A program made the position numbers and the translations under genes. A model generated the notes under the pieces. That model was not told the origin of the DNA. It ran no database searches and saw only the letters and a list, made by a program, of their open reading frames with translations. Shown in pieces: positions 15,611-22,785 of a stretch of DNA of 64,000 nucleotides (positions are counted from its first letter, which is position 1; every line of letters starts with the position of its first letter). The stretch spans positions 248,001-312,000 of the forward strand of contig NZ_JABEQD010000002.1 in the NCBI RefSeq assembly GCF_014174395.1. The letters are read 5' to 3'. Source of the DNA: Gluconacetobacter aggeris. Its GTDB lineage: Bacteria > Pseudomonadota > Alphaproteobacteria > Acetobacterales > Acetobacteraceae.

Positions 15611-17026
15611 GTGACCGACGCACCCCGTCCTCCGCAGCCCGCCTGGCTGGTCCTCACCCCCGAATCCGGCCCGCTGGAAAGCCAGATCCACCGCGCAATC
15701 CGCGAGCGGGTCCTGGCCGGGCAGCTCGCCGCCGGCGACCGCCTGCCCTCCAGCCGCGCCCTGGCCCGCGCGCTCGGCGTGGCGCGTTCCACCATCGTGC
15801 TGGCCTATGACCGGCTGCGCGCCGAAGGCTTCCTCGACGCCCGCGCCGGCTCCGCCACCCGCGTCGCATCCCTGCCCGCCCCGCCGCTCCACGGGCACAC
15901 GGCCCCGCCGCCATCTCCCGTCCCCGGCACGCCGGATATCGTGCCCGACGCCCTGCGCCCCGGCCTGCCCGATCTCGCATCCTTCCCGCATGCCGCCTGG
16001 GCCCGGTGCCTCGGCGCCCGCGCCCGCGCCGGCCGGCTGATCGACCTGGGCTACGGGGGCCGCGCCGCCGGCGCCCCGGAACTGCGCGCCGCCATCCTCT
16101 CCCACGTCCGGGCCACACGCGGCGTCGTCGCCACACCCGATCAGGTCGTCATCGTCCCGTCGATCCGCGTCGCCGTCGAAGCCATCGCCCGCATCGCCCT
16201 CTCCGCCGCCGCCGACCCCGTCGCCTGGGTCGAGGAACCGGGCTACATCCCCATCCACGCCATCCTGAAAGCCGCCGGCGCCCGGCTGGTGCCCCTCCCC
16301 TGCGACAGCGAAGGCATGGACGTCACCCACGCGCCCGGCCCGCCCCCGCGCCTGATCTGCGTCACCCCCTCGCACCAGTACCCGACCGGCGCGGATATGA
16401 GCCTGCGCCGCCGCCTGGCCGTACTCGCCCACGCCCACGCCAGCGGCACCGTGGTGCTGGAAGACGATTACGACAGCGAATTCCAGTACGACACCCGCCC
16501 GGTCGCCGCCCTGCAAGGCATCGACCGCACCGGATCGGTCGCCTATCTGGGCACGTTCTCCAAGATCCTCGCCCCCGGCCTGCGCGTCGCCTACGCCGTG
16601 CTGCCGCCCCGGCTGGTCGCCCCCGTCACCGATTTCCTCTCCGGACGCGGCATCGCGGTGCCGATCCATCTCCAGCTCGCCCTCGCCGATTTCATCACCG
16701 ACGGCCACCTGCGCGCCCATATCCGCCGCATGAACACCCTCTACGCCGACCGCATGGCCGGCGCCCTCGCCGCCCTGCACCGCCATTGCGACACTGTGCT
16801 GATCCCCGGCCCCGGCACGGGCGGCCTGCAACTGGCCGCGCGCTTCACCGATCCCACGCGCGACGACCGCTCCATCGCCCGCCGCCTATGGTCGCAAGGG
16901 CTCGGGGTCCGCCCACTCTCGGACTATCATCTGGGCCCCACCCAACCCGGCCTGCTGCTGGGCATCGCCTCCGCCACGCCGGAGGCCATGGATCGCGCGG
17001 CACGGGTGATTCGCGCGTGTCTGTAG
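15611..17026 (+). CDS. MocR/PdxR-type regulator (GntR HTH fused to aminotransferase domain)
   Basis: This 471-residue protein has a winged helix-turn-helix at residues ~20-85 (LPSSRALARALGVARSTIVLAYDRL) and a class I aminotransferase-like domain at ~120-470. The PLP-binding lysine is in GTFSKILAPGLRVAY, and EDDYDSEFQYD is typical of the family. Such proteins sense PLP or an amino acid and regulate B6 or related genes. The divergent neighbour is a PNPOx-fold protein, the usual type of target. Start GTG 15611; the 11-bp direct repeats end just before it. The stop is followed within 3 bp by an F2 repeat hairpin. Confidence 0.9.
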   Translation: MTDAPRPPQPAWLVLTPESGPLESQIHRAIRERVLAGQLAAGDRLPSSRALARALGVARSTIVLAYDRLRAEGFLDARAGSATRVASLPAPPLHGHTAPPPSPVPGTPDIVPDALRPGLPDLASFPHAAWARCLGARARAGRLIDLGYGGRAAGAPELRAAILSHVRATRGVVATPDQVVIVPSIRVAVEAIARIALSAAADPVAWVEEPGYIPIHAILKAAGARLVPLPCDSEGMDVTHAPGPPPRLICVTPSHQYPTGADMSLRRRLAVLAHAHASGTVVLEDDYDSEFQYDTRPVAALQGIDRTGSVAYLGTFSKILAPGLRVAYAVLPPRLVAPVTDFLSGRGIAVPIHLQLALADFITDGHLRAHIRRMNTLYADRMAGALAALHRHCDTVLIPGPGTGGLQLAARFTDPTRDDRSIARRLWSQGLGVRPLSDYHLGPTQPGLLLGIASATPEAMDRAARVIRACL

Positions 17027-17028
17027 AT

Positions 17029-17147
17029 GTTCTTTTTTAAAAAAAAGAACCAAAAAACTTTTGATTCGTTCAGGAGTTTTTTGCTGGGGCACACGATGTC
17101 CCAAACGAATAAAAGTCTTTTTGCTTCTTTTTCTTCAGAAAAAGAAG
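17029..17147. repeat. Repeat family F2, copy 2 (bidirectional terminator-like)
   Basis: This copy fills the 126-bp gap between two convergent genes. The hairpin GTTCTTTTTT/AAAAAAGAAC (17029-17050) follows the MocR stop. The hairpin CTTCTTTTTCT/AGAAAAAGAAG (17124-17147) follows the mbfA stop when read on the other strand. Between them lie near-mirror segments ending in ATTCGTT and AACGAAT around a GGGCACACGATGTCCC core, which is inverted relative to copy 1. It is probably a two-way terminator as well as a dispersed repeat. Confidence 0.8.
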
Positions 17148-17152
17148 AACCC

Positions 17153-18112
17153 TTAACCCGCAGACCCGATCAAGATCCCGGCCGCAAACACCAACGCCCC
17201 ACCGAAGACAATCTGCACCACCGCCGAGCCGAACGGCGTATCCTGATACCGCCACCGCACCCAGGAAATCAGCAGCAACTCGACCACCACCACGGCCACG
17301 GCCACACTCATGGCCAGCGGAAACCGGTCGATCAGGAACGGCACGGTATGGCCGATCCCCCCGGCCGTGGTCATCAGCCCGCAGATCAACCCGCGCAGCA
17401 GCGGCGCCCCGCGCCCCGACAATTTGCCGTCATCCGACAGCGCCTCGGCAAATCCCATGGAAATCCCGGCCCCGACCGACGCCGCGATCCCGACCAGAAA
17501 AGCCTCCCATGGCCGGTGCGAGGCAAAAGCCGCCGCAAACACCGGCGCCAACGTGGAGACCGACCCATCCATCAGCCCCACCAGACCGGGCTGGATCACC
17601 TGCAATACGAAGCGCCGCCGCGCGTCCTCGTCCTCATCCTCGCGCTTGCTGGCCGGCAGGCGGTTCAGTTCGATCTCACCCGCCGTCTGCTCGTGCCGGT
17701 CCTCGGCCACCGCCAGATCGCCCAGAAGCTTGCGCGTGGCGGCATCGGTCGTGCGCAACGCCGCCTGCCGATAGAAACGCGCCGCATCCATCTCCATCTG
17801 CCGCGCATAGCCGCGCACGGCTTCGATCCCCAGCCCCTGCACCTGCCAGGCCGGCCGGCGGACCATGACCCCAGCGATATCCTGCCTGCGAATCAGCGGA
17901 ATATGCTGGCCGAACCGCCCCACATACAGGTCGATCAGGTCGCGCCGATGCTCGTTCTCCTCATGCACCATGTCCGTAAAAATCATGGCCGTATCAGGAT
18001 ATTTTTCACGAATGGCATAGGCGAAATCGGCATAGATCCGCGCGTCTTCCTCCTCGTTCGAAATCGCGAGGGCAAGGATTTCCTGATCGTTCAGCGTCGT
18101 GAATTTGCGCAT
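17153..18112 (-). CDS. mbfA: Membrane-bound ferritin-like iron exporter MbfA
   Basis: Residues 1 to about 165 are a ferritin/rubrerythrin-type four-helix domain with metal-ligand motifs NEEEDAR, HEENEHRRDL and EDRHEQT. Residues ~175-319 are a VIT1/CCC1-type membrane domain with about five hydrophobic segments starting at QPGLVGLMDGSVSTLAPVF. This two-part architecture is that of MbfA, an inner-membrane iron exporter of alphaproteobacteria usually controlled by Irr. I could not identify a clear Irr box (TTAGAA-type palindrome) in the 110 bp upstream. Length 319 residues; start ATG 18112. It stands alone between two repeats. Confidence 0.9.
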   Translation of the reverse strand: MRKFTTLNDQEILALAISNEEEDARIYADFAYAIREKYPDTAMIFTDMVHEENEHRRDLIDLYVGRFGQHIPLIRRQDIAGVMVRRPAWQVQGLGIEAVRGYARQMEMDAARFYRQAALRTTDAATRKLLGDLAVAEDRHEQTAGEIELNRLPASKREDEDEDARRRFVLQVIQPGLVGLMDGSVSTLAPVFAAAFASHRPWEAFLVGIAASVGAGISMGFAEALSDDGKLSGRGAPLLRGLICGLMTTAGGIGHTVPFLIDRFPLAMSVAVAVVVVELLLISWVRWRYQDTPFGSAVVQIVFGGALVFAAGILIGSAG

Positions 18113-18225
18113 GGCCACTATATGCCGGAACCCTCCGGTCCTGCACAAGATGTTTCGATATCGTGAGAATTAGTCGCGTTATCGACTACAAGGAAACAAA
18201 CACCGCCAGCACGTCTCTCCACGAA

Positions 18226-18387
18226 GAGCCTGGCCGAAAATGTGGGCTGGCGAGCGAGAGCGGCCCAAGGGGCCGCGCCCGGCGTGTGTTTCCGAGCATC
18301 GGAGCGGAGTGGCCTTGATGGCCATGAGCACCGAAGCGCAGGCAACACGCGCCGGATCGCCGCCAGCGCGCATTTTCGGTCGGGCTC
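18226..18387 (-). repeat. Repeat family F1, copy B (follows gshA stop, reverse strand)
   Basis: Read on the minus strand, this 162-bp element begins on the base after the gshA stop (TGA, 18390-18388). Its ends GAGCCCGACCGAAAATG (18371-18387) and CATTTTCGGCCAGGCTC (18226-18242) pair at 15 of 17 positions. The interior is nearly the same as copy A, but the small hairpin is TGGCC-ATCAA-GGCCA where copy A has CGGCC-ATCAA-GGCCG. The last internal hairpin is a perfect GCGGCCC/GGGCCGC. Confidence 0.85.
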
Positions 18388-19800
18388 TCAGACGGCGGCT
18401 TCGGCGAAGATCCTGCTCACATCGCCCTGCCAGACGCCATGATACCGCTCCAGCCAATACTCGGCCTGGGTCGGCGCGCCAGTCACGATCGCCTGCAACG
18501 GGGCCAGCAGATGGCTCTCATCCCGCCCGTTATTATCCGTCACCGCGCGCGCGCGCAGCCCGTCGGTCGCAATCGCGACCATGCGGGCAGCCAGATCGCG
18601 CGCCGTCCCACCGGCCCACGGCGCATCCAGCCCCCGGCGCGGCACGGCGGCACGCAGCGCCACATAGTCCGTCCAGCCCTGCTCGCGCACCAGCGCGTCG
18701 GCGGCCGTCAGCGCCGCATCGTCATACAGCAGCCCGACCCACAAGGCGGACTGCGCCAGCATCATCTCCGGCGACCCGGCATCCGCGCCGCGCATTTCCA
18801 GGAAGCGCTTCAGCCGCACGTCGGTAAAGGCGGTGGTCAGATGGTCCTCGAAATCGCCGACGGTCGGCACCAGCCCCTCCAGCCCGTCCTGCCGCTCGCC
18901 CTTCATCCAGGCCCGGAACGACCGCCCGGCCACATCCAGGATCTGCCCGTCACGCACGATGAAATACATCGGCACGTCCAGCAGCCATTCCACATAGGCC
19001 GCGAACCCGAAGGACGGATCGAAGAAGGCCAGCGGCATGCCCGAGCGCACATTGTCGGTATCGGTCCACACATGGGCACGGTTGGAGAGCAGCCCGTTCG
19101 GCTTCCCCTCATAGAAAGGCGAATTGGCGAACAGCGCGGTCGCCACCGGCTGCAACGCCAGAGACACGCGCAGCTTGCGCAGCATGTCGGTCTCGGAGGC
19201 GAAATCCAGATTGACCTGCACGGTGCAGGTCCGTGTCATCATATCCAGCCCCAGCGTGCCGACCTTGGGCATGTAGTTGCGCATGATCGCATAGCGGCTC
19301 TTGGGCATCCACGGCATGTCCGCGCGGCGCGCCAGCGGGTGAAAGCCCAGCGGCGCGAAACCGATGCCCAGCGAGCGCGAAATGGGGCGGATCGCCTCGA
19401 AATGCCGGGCCATCTCATGGCCCGTATCGTGCAGGCTGGCCAGCGGCGCGCCCGACAGTTCGAACTGCCCCGCCGGCTCCAGCGACACCGAGCCGCCGCG
19501 CTCGGAGCCGATGCCCTTCAGCCCGATCAGCTTGCCCTTGTCCTCGATCGCTTCCCACCTGCCGCCGCCATCCTGGCGGTTCAGGTCGGTCAGGATCTCG
19601 CCAATCCCGTCGGGTGCATAGGGCGGAGGCATCCAGGGCGCCCGCCCCGGCCCGGCGGCAGCCGGCAGGACAAAGCCGAATTTCTCATGCTCGGTGCCGA
19701 TGCGCCACCGTTCGCGTGGCTTGCCCCCATCCGCCAGCAACCCGGCCAGTTGGCCGATCGATTCAATAGGGGTGATATCTTGCTCGCCGGGGTTCGACAT
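18388..19800 (-). CDS. gshA: Glutamate-cysteine ligase GshA (plant/alphaproteobacterial type)
   Basis: This is the first, ATP-dependent step of glutathione synthesis, joining glutamate and cysteine. The 470-residue protein shows IGTEHEKFGF near the N-terminus, EPAGQFELSG and TVQVNLDFASE, characteristic of the GCS2/plant-type family. I chose ATG 19800 (MSNPGEQD); a TTG at 19821 would add seven residues and is nearer to a GAAGG sequence. It is 75 bp downstream of rsmE on the same strand. The gap holds two small hairpins, ACCGACCGGTCGGT at 19863-19876 and CGACGGA/TCCGTCG. F1 copy B starts right after the stop. Confidence 0.93.
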   Translation of the reverse strand: MSNPGEQDITPIESIGQLAGLLADGGKPRERWRIGTEHEKFGFVLPAAAGPGRAPWMPPPYAPDGIGEILTDLNRQDGGGRWEAIEDKGKLIGLKGIGSERGGSVSLEPAGQFELSGAPLASLHDTGHEMARHFEAIRPISRSLGIGFAPLGFHPLARRADMPWMPKSRYAIMRNYMPKVGTLGLDMMTRTCTVQVNLDFASETDMLRKLRVSLALQPVATALFANSPFYEGKPNGLLSNRAHVWTDTDNVRSGMPLAFFDPSFGFAAYVEWLLDVPMYFIVRDGQILDVAGRSFRAWMKGERQDGLEGLVPTVGDFEDHLTTAFTDVRLKRFLEMRGADAGSPEMMLAQSALWVGLLYDDAALTAADALVREQGWTDYVALRAAVPRRGLDAPWAGGTARDLAARMVAIATDGLRARAVTDNNGRDESHLLAPLQAIVTGAPTQAEYWLERYHGVWQGDVSRIFAEAAV

Positions 19801-19875
19801 CGTTTCTGAATAAGCCTTCAAAGACAGAACGGATCGACGGATGGGTCCGTCGCAGCCATGCGACCGACCGGTCGG

Positions 19876-20628
19876 TTAGCGCGAATCTGCACCAGACGCG
19901 CGCCGGAAGCCAGCCCCCATCAGGGACAGGCCGCATGCCGCCGCCGTGTCCGCCCGCAGGATCAGTTTTCCCAGCGTGATCATCCTGACAAACGGCCGCG
20001 CACGCAACATCCGCCGCTCGGCATCGGAAAAGCCGCCCTCGGGGCCGACCAGCAGCCCGTCCCCATCGGCCACGCGGTCGATCTCCCCTACCCCGTCATC
20101 CGGCCCGCTGCGCTCGGCCGCCACGAACAGGGTACGCCCGGCCGGCCACGCCGCCAGATGCTCGGGCAGGCGCGCCGGTTCGCCGATCGCCGGCACATCC
20201 AGCCGCTCGCATTGTTCCGCCGCCTCGACGGCAATCGCTTCCAGCCGTCCGACATTCACCCGGTGGGTATTGGTGCGCTCGGTCAGCACGGGCAGAAAGC
20301 GCGTCACCCCCAGCTCCGTGCCCATGCGCACCACCATGTCGGTGGCATCGCGCTTCAGCGGCGCGAACAGCAGCACCGGCCCACGGGCCGGCTCCGGCGC
20401 GCGGCGGCGATGCAGCAGCCGCACCTGCGCACGGTCGCGCCGCACCGCCACCAGGCTGGCCAGCCACTCCCCGTCCCGGGCATTGAACAGCGCGACTTCC
20501 GCCCCCGGCGCCATCCGCATCACGGTGCCGAGATAATGGGCCTGACCCGGCTCCAGATCGCGTACCGCATCCGCCTCCATCGGCGGCCGGCCGGCCGGAT
20601 CGGCGAACAGGCGGGGACAATCCTTCAT
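19876..20628 (-). CDS. rsmE: 16S rRNA (uracil-1498-N3)-methyltransferase RsmE
   Basis: This is a SPOUT-class methyltransferase of 250 residues that modifies U1498 of 16S rRNA. Diagnostic segments are RHRRRAPEP...LLFAPLKRDATDMVVRMGTELG, the ERTNTHRVN loop and the knotted C-terminal SAM site LLVGPEGGFSDAE followed by LGKLILRADTA. It lies upstream of gshA and divergent from ubiA, an arrangement common in alphaproteobacteria. Confidence 0.93.
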   Translation of the reverse strand: MKDCPRLFADPAGRPPMEADAVRDLEPGQAHYLGTVMRMAPGAEVALFNARDGEWLASLVAVRRDRAQVRLLHRRRAPEPARGPVLLFAPLKRDATDMVVRMGTELGVTRFLPVLTERTNTHRVNVGRLEAIAVEAAEQCERLDVPAIGEPARLPEHLAAWPAGRTLFVAAERSGPDDGVGEIDRVADGDGLLVGPEGGFSDAERRMLRARPFVRMITLGKLILRADTAAACGLSLMGAGFRRASGADSR

Positions 20629-20794
20629 GACGACATCACCTCCGACCTGCCGGCAACGCGCCCTCCCGCGTCCGGCCCTTGACCACGTCCCTCCCCCGCC
20701 CCATCACACGCGGGCACGAGAGGCTGTTTCAAAAGCCCTCTCAGCTGCACCCGATGCCTTTATTGTGCCCGTGTGTCCAGACGGAGACCCCAGC

Positions 20795-21709
20795 GTGACC
20801 CCGCTTCCCCATACCGACATCCGGACCACAGGCTGGATCAGCCACCTGCCGGCAGCCCTGCGCCCCTACGCGCTGCTGGCCCGGCTGGACCGCCCCATCG
20901 GCACCTGGCTGCTGTTCCTGCCCGGCCTGTGGGGCATCCTGCTGCCCGGCGGGGTCGCGGCCGTCGAGCGCCTGCGGCTGACGCTGCTGTTCGCCTTCGG
21001 CAGCGTGGTGATGCGGTCGGCCGGCTGCGTGGTCAACGATATGTGGGATCGCGACATCGACCGCATGGTGGCACGCACGGCCGGCCGGCCGCTGGCCTCG
21101 GGCGCGCTGCGCATGCGCCAGGCCGCCTGGTTCCTCGCCCTGCTGCTGGCGATCGGGCTGATCATCCTGCTCCAGCTCAATCCGCTGTGCCGCGTGCTGG
21201 GCGTGGGGTCGCTGCTGCTGGTGGGGCTGTATCCGCTGGCCAAGCGCTTCACCTGGTGGCCCCAACTGGTCATGGGCTTCACCTTCGGCTTCGGCGCCCC
21301 GATGGGCTACGCGGCGGCGGCCGGGCGCATCGACGCCGCCTGGGCGGCGCTCTATGCCGCCACCATCCTGTGGCAGCTCGGCTTCGACACGATCTACGGC
21401 TTCCAGGACATGGAGGACGATGCGCGCATCGGCGTCAAATCGACCTCGCGCCTGTGGGCGGGCCAGCCCCGGCTGTTCGTCGGCACGTGCTACGCGCTGG
21501 CGGTGCTGGCCCTGCTGCTGGCCGGCTGGCTGGCCGGCTGCACCATCGGCTTCTGGGTGGCGATGGTGCTGCCTTCCGTCGCGCTGGGCTGGCAGGTCGC
21601 CCATCTCGACAGCACCGATCCGCGCCGCTGCCTGATGCTGTTCCGCTTCAACCGCGAGACAGGGCTGGCGGTCGCCCTGGCCATCCTGGCCGGACTCACC
21701 AGCCGATGA
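20795..21709 (+). CDS. ubiA: 4-hydroxybenzoate polyprenyltransferase UbiA
   Basis: UbiA prenylates 4-hydroxybenzoate in ubiquinone synthesis at the inner membrane. Both aspartate-rich motifs are present: NDMWDRDID near residue 85 and YGFQDMEDDARIG near residue 205. They are embedded in about eight hydrophobic segments. I chose the GTG at 20795 because GGAG lies eight bases upstream (20783-20786); the open frame continues back to 20627 without a conserved pattern. The gene product matters here because PQQ and flavoprotein dehydrogenases of this organism feed ubiquinone. The stop overlaps the next start (ATGA). Confidence 0.93.
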   Translation: MTPLPHTDIRTTGWISHLPAALRPYALLARLDRPIGTWLLFLPGLWGILLPGGVAAVERLRLTLLFAFGSVVMRSAGCVVNDMWDRDIDRMVARTAGRPLASGALRMRQAAWFLALLLAIGLIILLQLNPLCRVLGVGSLLLVGLYPLAKRFTWWPQLVMGFTFGFGAPMGYAAAAGRIDAAWAALYAATILWQLGFDTIYGFQDMEDDARIGVKSTSRLWAGQPRLFVGTCYALAVLALLLAGWLAGCTIGFWVAMVLPSVALGWQVAHLDSTDPRRCLMLFRFNRETGLAVALAILAGLTSR

Positions 21710-22356
21710 GCACCCGCCCCGATCCCGAATCCTTCATCCTCGCCAACACCAGCCCCGCCCACGCCCCGCTGGTGCCCGAAATCACGCTGCACCTCGCCAC
21801 CCAGATCACCCCGATATGGCAGGCCAGCGAGGACTGGCTGACCCGACAGGGTATCGAACCACCTTTCTGGGCCTTCGCCTGGCCGGGCGGCCAGTTGCTG
21901 GCCCGCCATATCCTGGATAATCCCGCCCTGGTCGCCGGGCGCCGGGTGCTGGATTTCGCGGCCGGATGCGGCATCGCCGCCATCGCCTGCGCGCAGGCCG
22001 GCGCCAGCATGGTGGAGGCCGCCGAAATCGACCCGCTGGCCGTCGCCGCCATCACGCTCAACGCCCGCGCCAACGGCGTGGCGATCGCCGCCACCGGGCA
22101 GGACCTGGTCGGCACCACCCCGCGCTGGGACCTGATCCTGTGCGGCGATGTCTGCTACGAAAACCCGATGACCGAGCATATCCTGCCCTGGCTGCGCACC
22201 GCCGCGCGCACCGCCGAGGTCTGGATCGCCGATCCCGGCCGCGCCTACCTGCCCCGCGCCGGCCTGCACCCCATTATCACCCGCGACGTCCCGACCACCC
22301 GCGAACTCGAGGATCGGGAGACCAGACGCACCACCCTCTACCGCATCACCCCCTGA
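21706..22356 (+). CDS. Class I SAM-dependent methyltransferase (ETF-beta/protein-lysine methyltransferase-like)
   Basis: This 216-residue Rossmann-fold methyltransferase has motif I VLDFAAGCGIAAIA, an acidic loop AAEIDPLAV and LILCGDVCYENPM, an N/D-x-x-Y/F-like motif resembling the METTL20/ETF-beta methyltransferase group. The substrate is not certain; lysine methylation of electron-transfer flavoprotein is a reasonable guess from family resemblance. It is translationally coupled to ubiA. The tandem F1 array begins inside its stop codon. Confidence 0.8.
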   Translation: MSTRPDPESFILANTSPAHAPLVPEITLHLATQITPIWQASEDWLTRQGIEPPFWAFAWPGGQLLARHILDNPALVAGRRVLDFAAGCGIAAIACAQAGASMVEAAEIDPLAVAAITLNARANGVAIAATGQDLVGTTPRWDLILCGDVCYENPMTEHILPWLRTAARTAEVWIADPGRAYLPRAGLHPIITRDVPTTRELEDRETRRTTLYRITP

Positions 22357-22785
22357 GCCTGCCTGGAAATGCGCGCTGGTGGCGATCCGACGCGCGTTTC
22401 CTGCGCGTCGGTGCTCACGGCCATCAAGGCCGCTCCGCTCCGATGCTCGAAAACACACGCCGGGCGCGGCCCGTTCCGGTCCGCTCTCGCTCACCAGCCC
22501 ACATTTCCAGACAGGCTCCGATCAGAAAGGCGCGCCGATCGCGATCCGACGCGCGTTTCCTGCGCGTCGGTGCTCACGGCCATCAAGGCCGCTCCGCTCC
22601 GATGCTCGAAAACACACGCCGGGCGCGGCCCGTTCCGGTCCGCTCTCGCTCACCAGCCCACATTTCCAGACAGGCTCCGATCAGAAAGGCGCGCCGATCG
22701 CGATCCGACGCGCGTTTCCTGCGCGTCGGTGCTCACGGCCATCAAGGCCGCTCCGCTCCGACGCGCATTCCCCGCCTGAATGGCG
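22355..22785 (+). repeat. Repeat family F1, copy C: 159-bp tandem array, about 2.4 units
   Basis: The first unit (22355-22518) has ends GAGCCTGCCTGGAAATG and CATTTCCAGACAGGCTC (22502-22518), matching at 16 of 17 positions. The interior then repeats with a period of exactly 159 bp, from GCGATCCGACGCGCGTTTCC at 22382, 22541 and 22700. The third unit breaks off at about 22762. It is joined to CGCGCATTCCCCGCCTGAA, which read on the minus strand is an F1 start just after the stop of the convergent GGDEF/EAL gene. Stem 2 here is GCTGGTG/CACCAGC where copies A and B have GCTGGCG/CGCCAGC. The period is divisible by three, so spurious reading frames run through. Confidence 0.92.

Noticed and set aside
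17027-17255. Small ORFs over the F2 repeat encoding KKKKQK-rich peptides
   Set aside because: They are translations of the A/T-run hairpins and recur at both copies; no ribosome sites.
22369-22779. Open frames through the tandem repeat (MRAGGDPTRVSCASVL...)
   Set aside because: The same peptide appears at every F1 copy because the repeat period is divisible by three; structure and placement indicate a non-coding element.
22355-22785. Possible CRISPR array
   Set aside because: The units are 159 bp and directly abutting with no variable spacers, and there are no cas genes.
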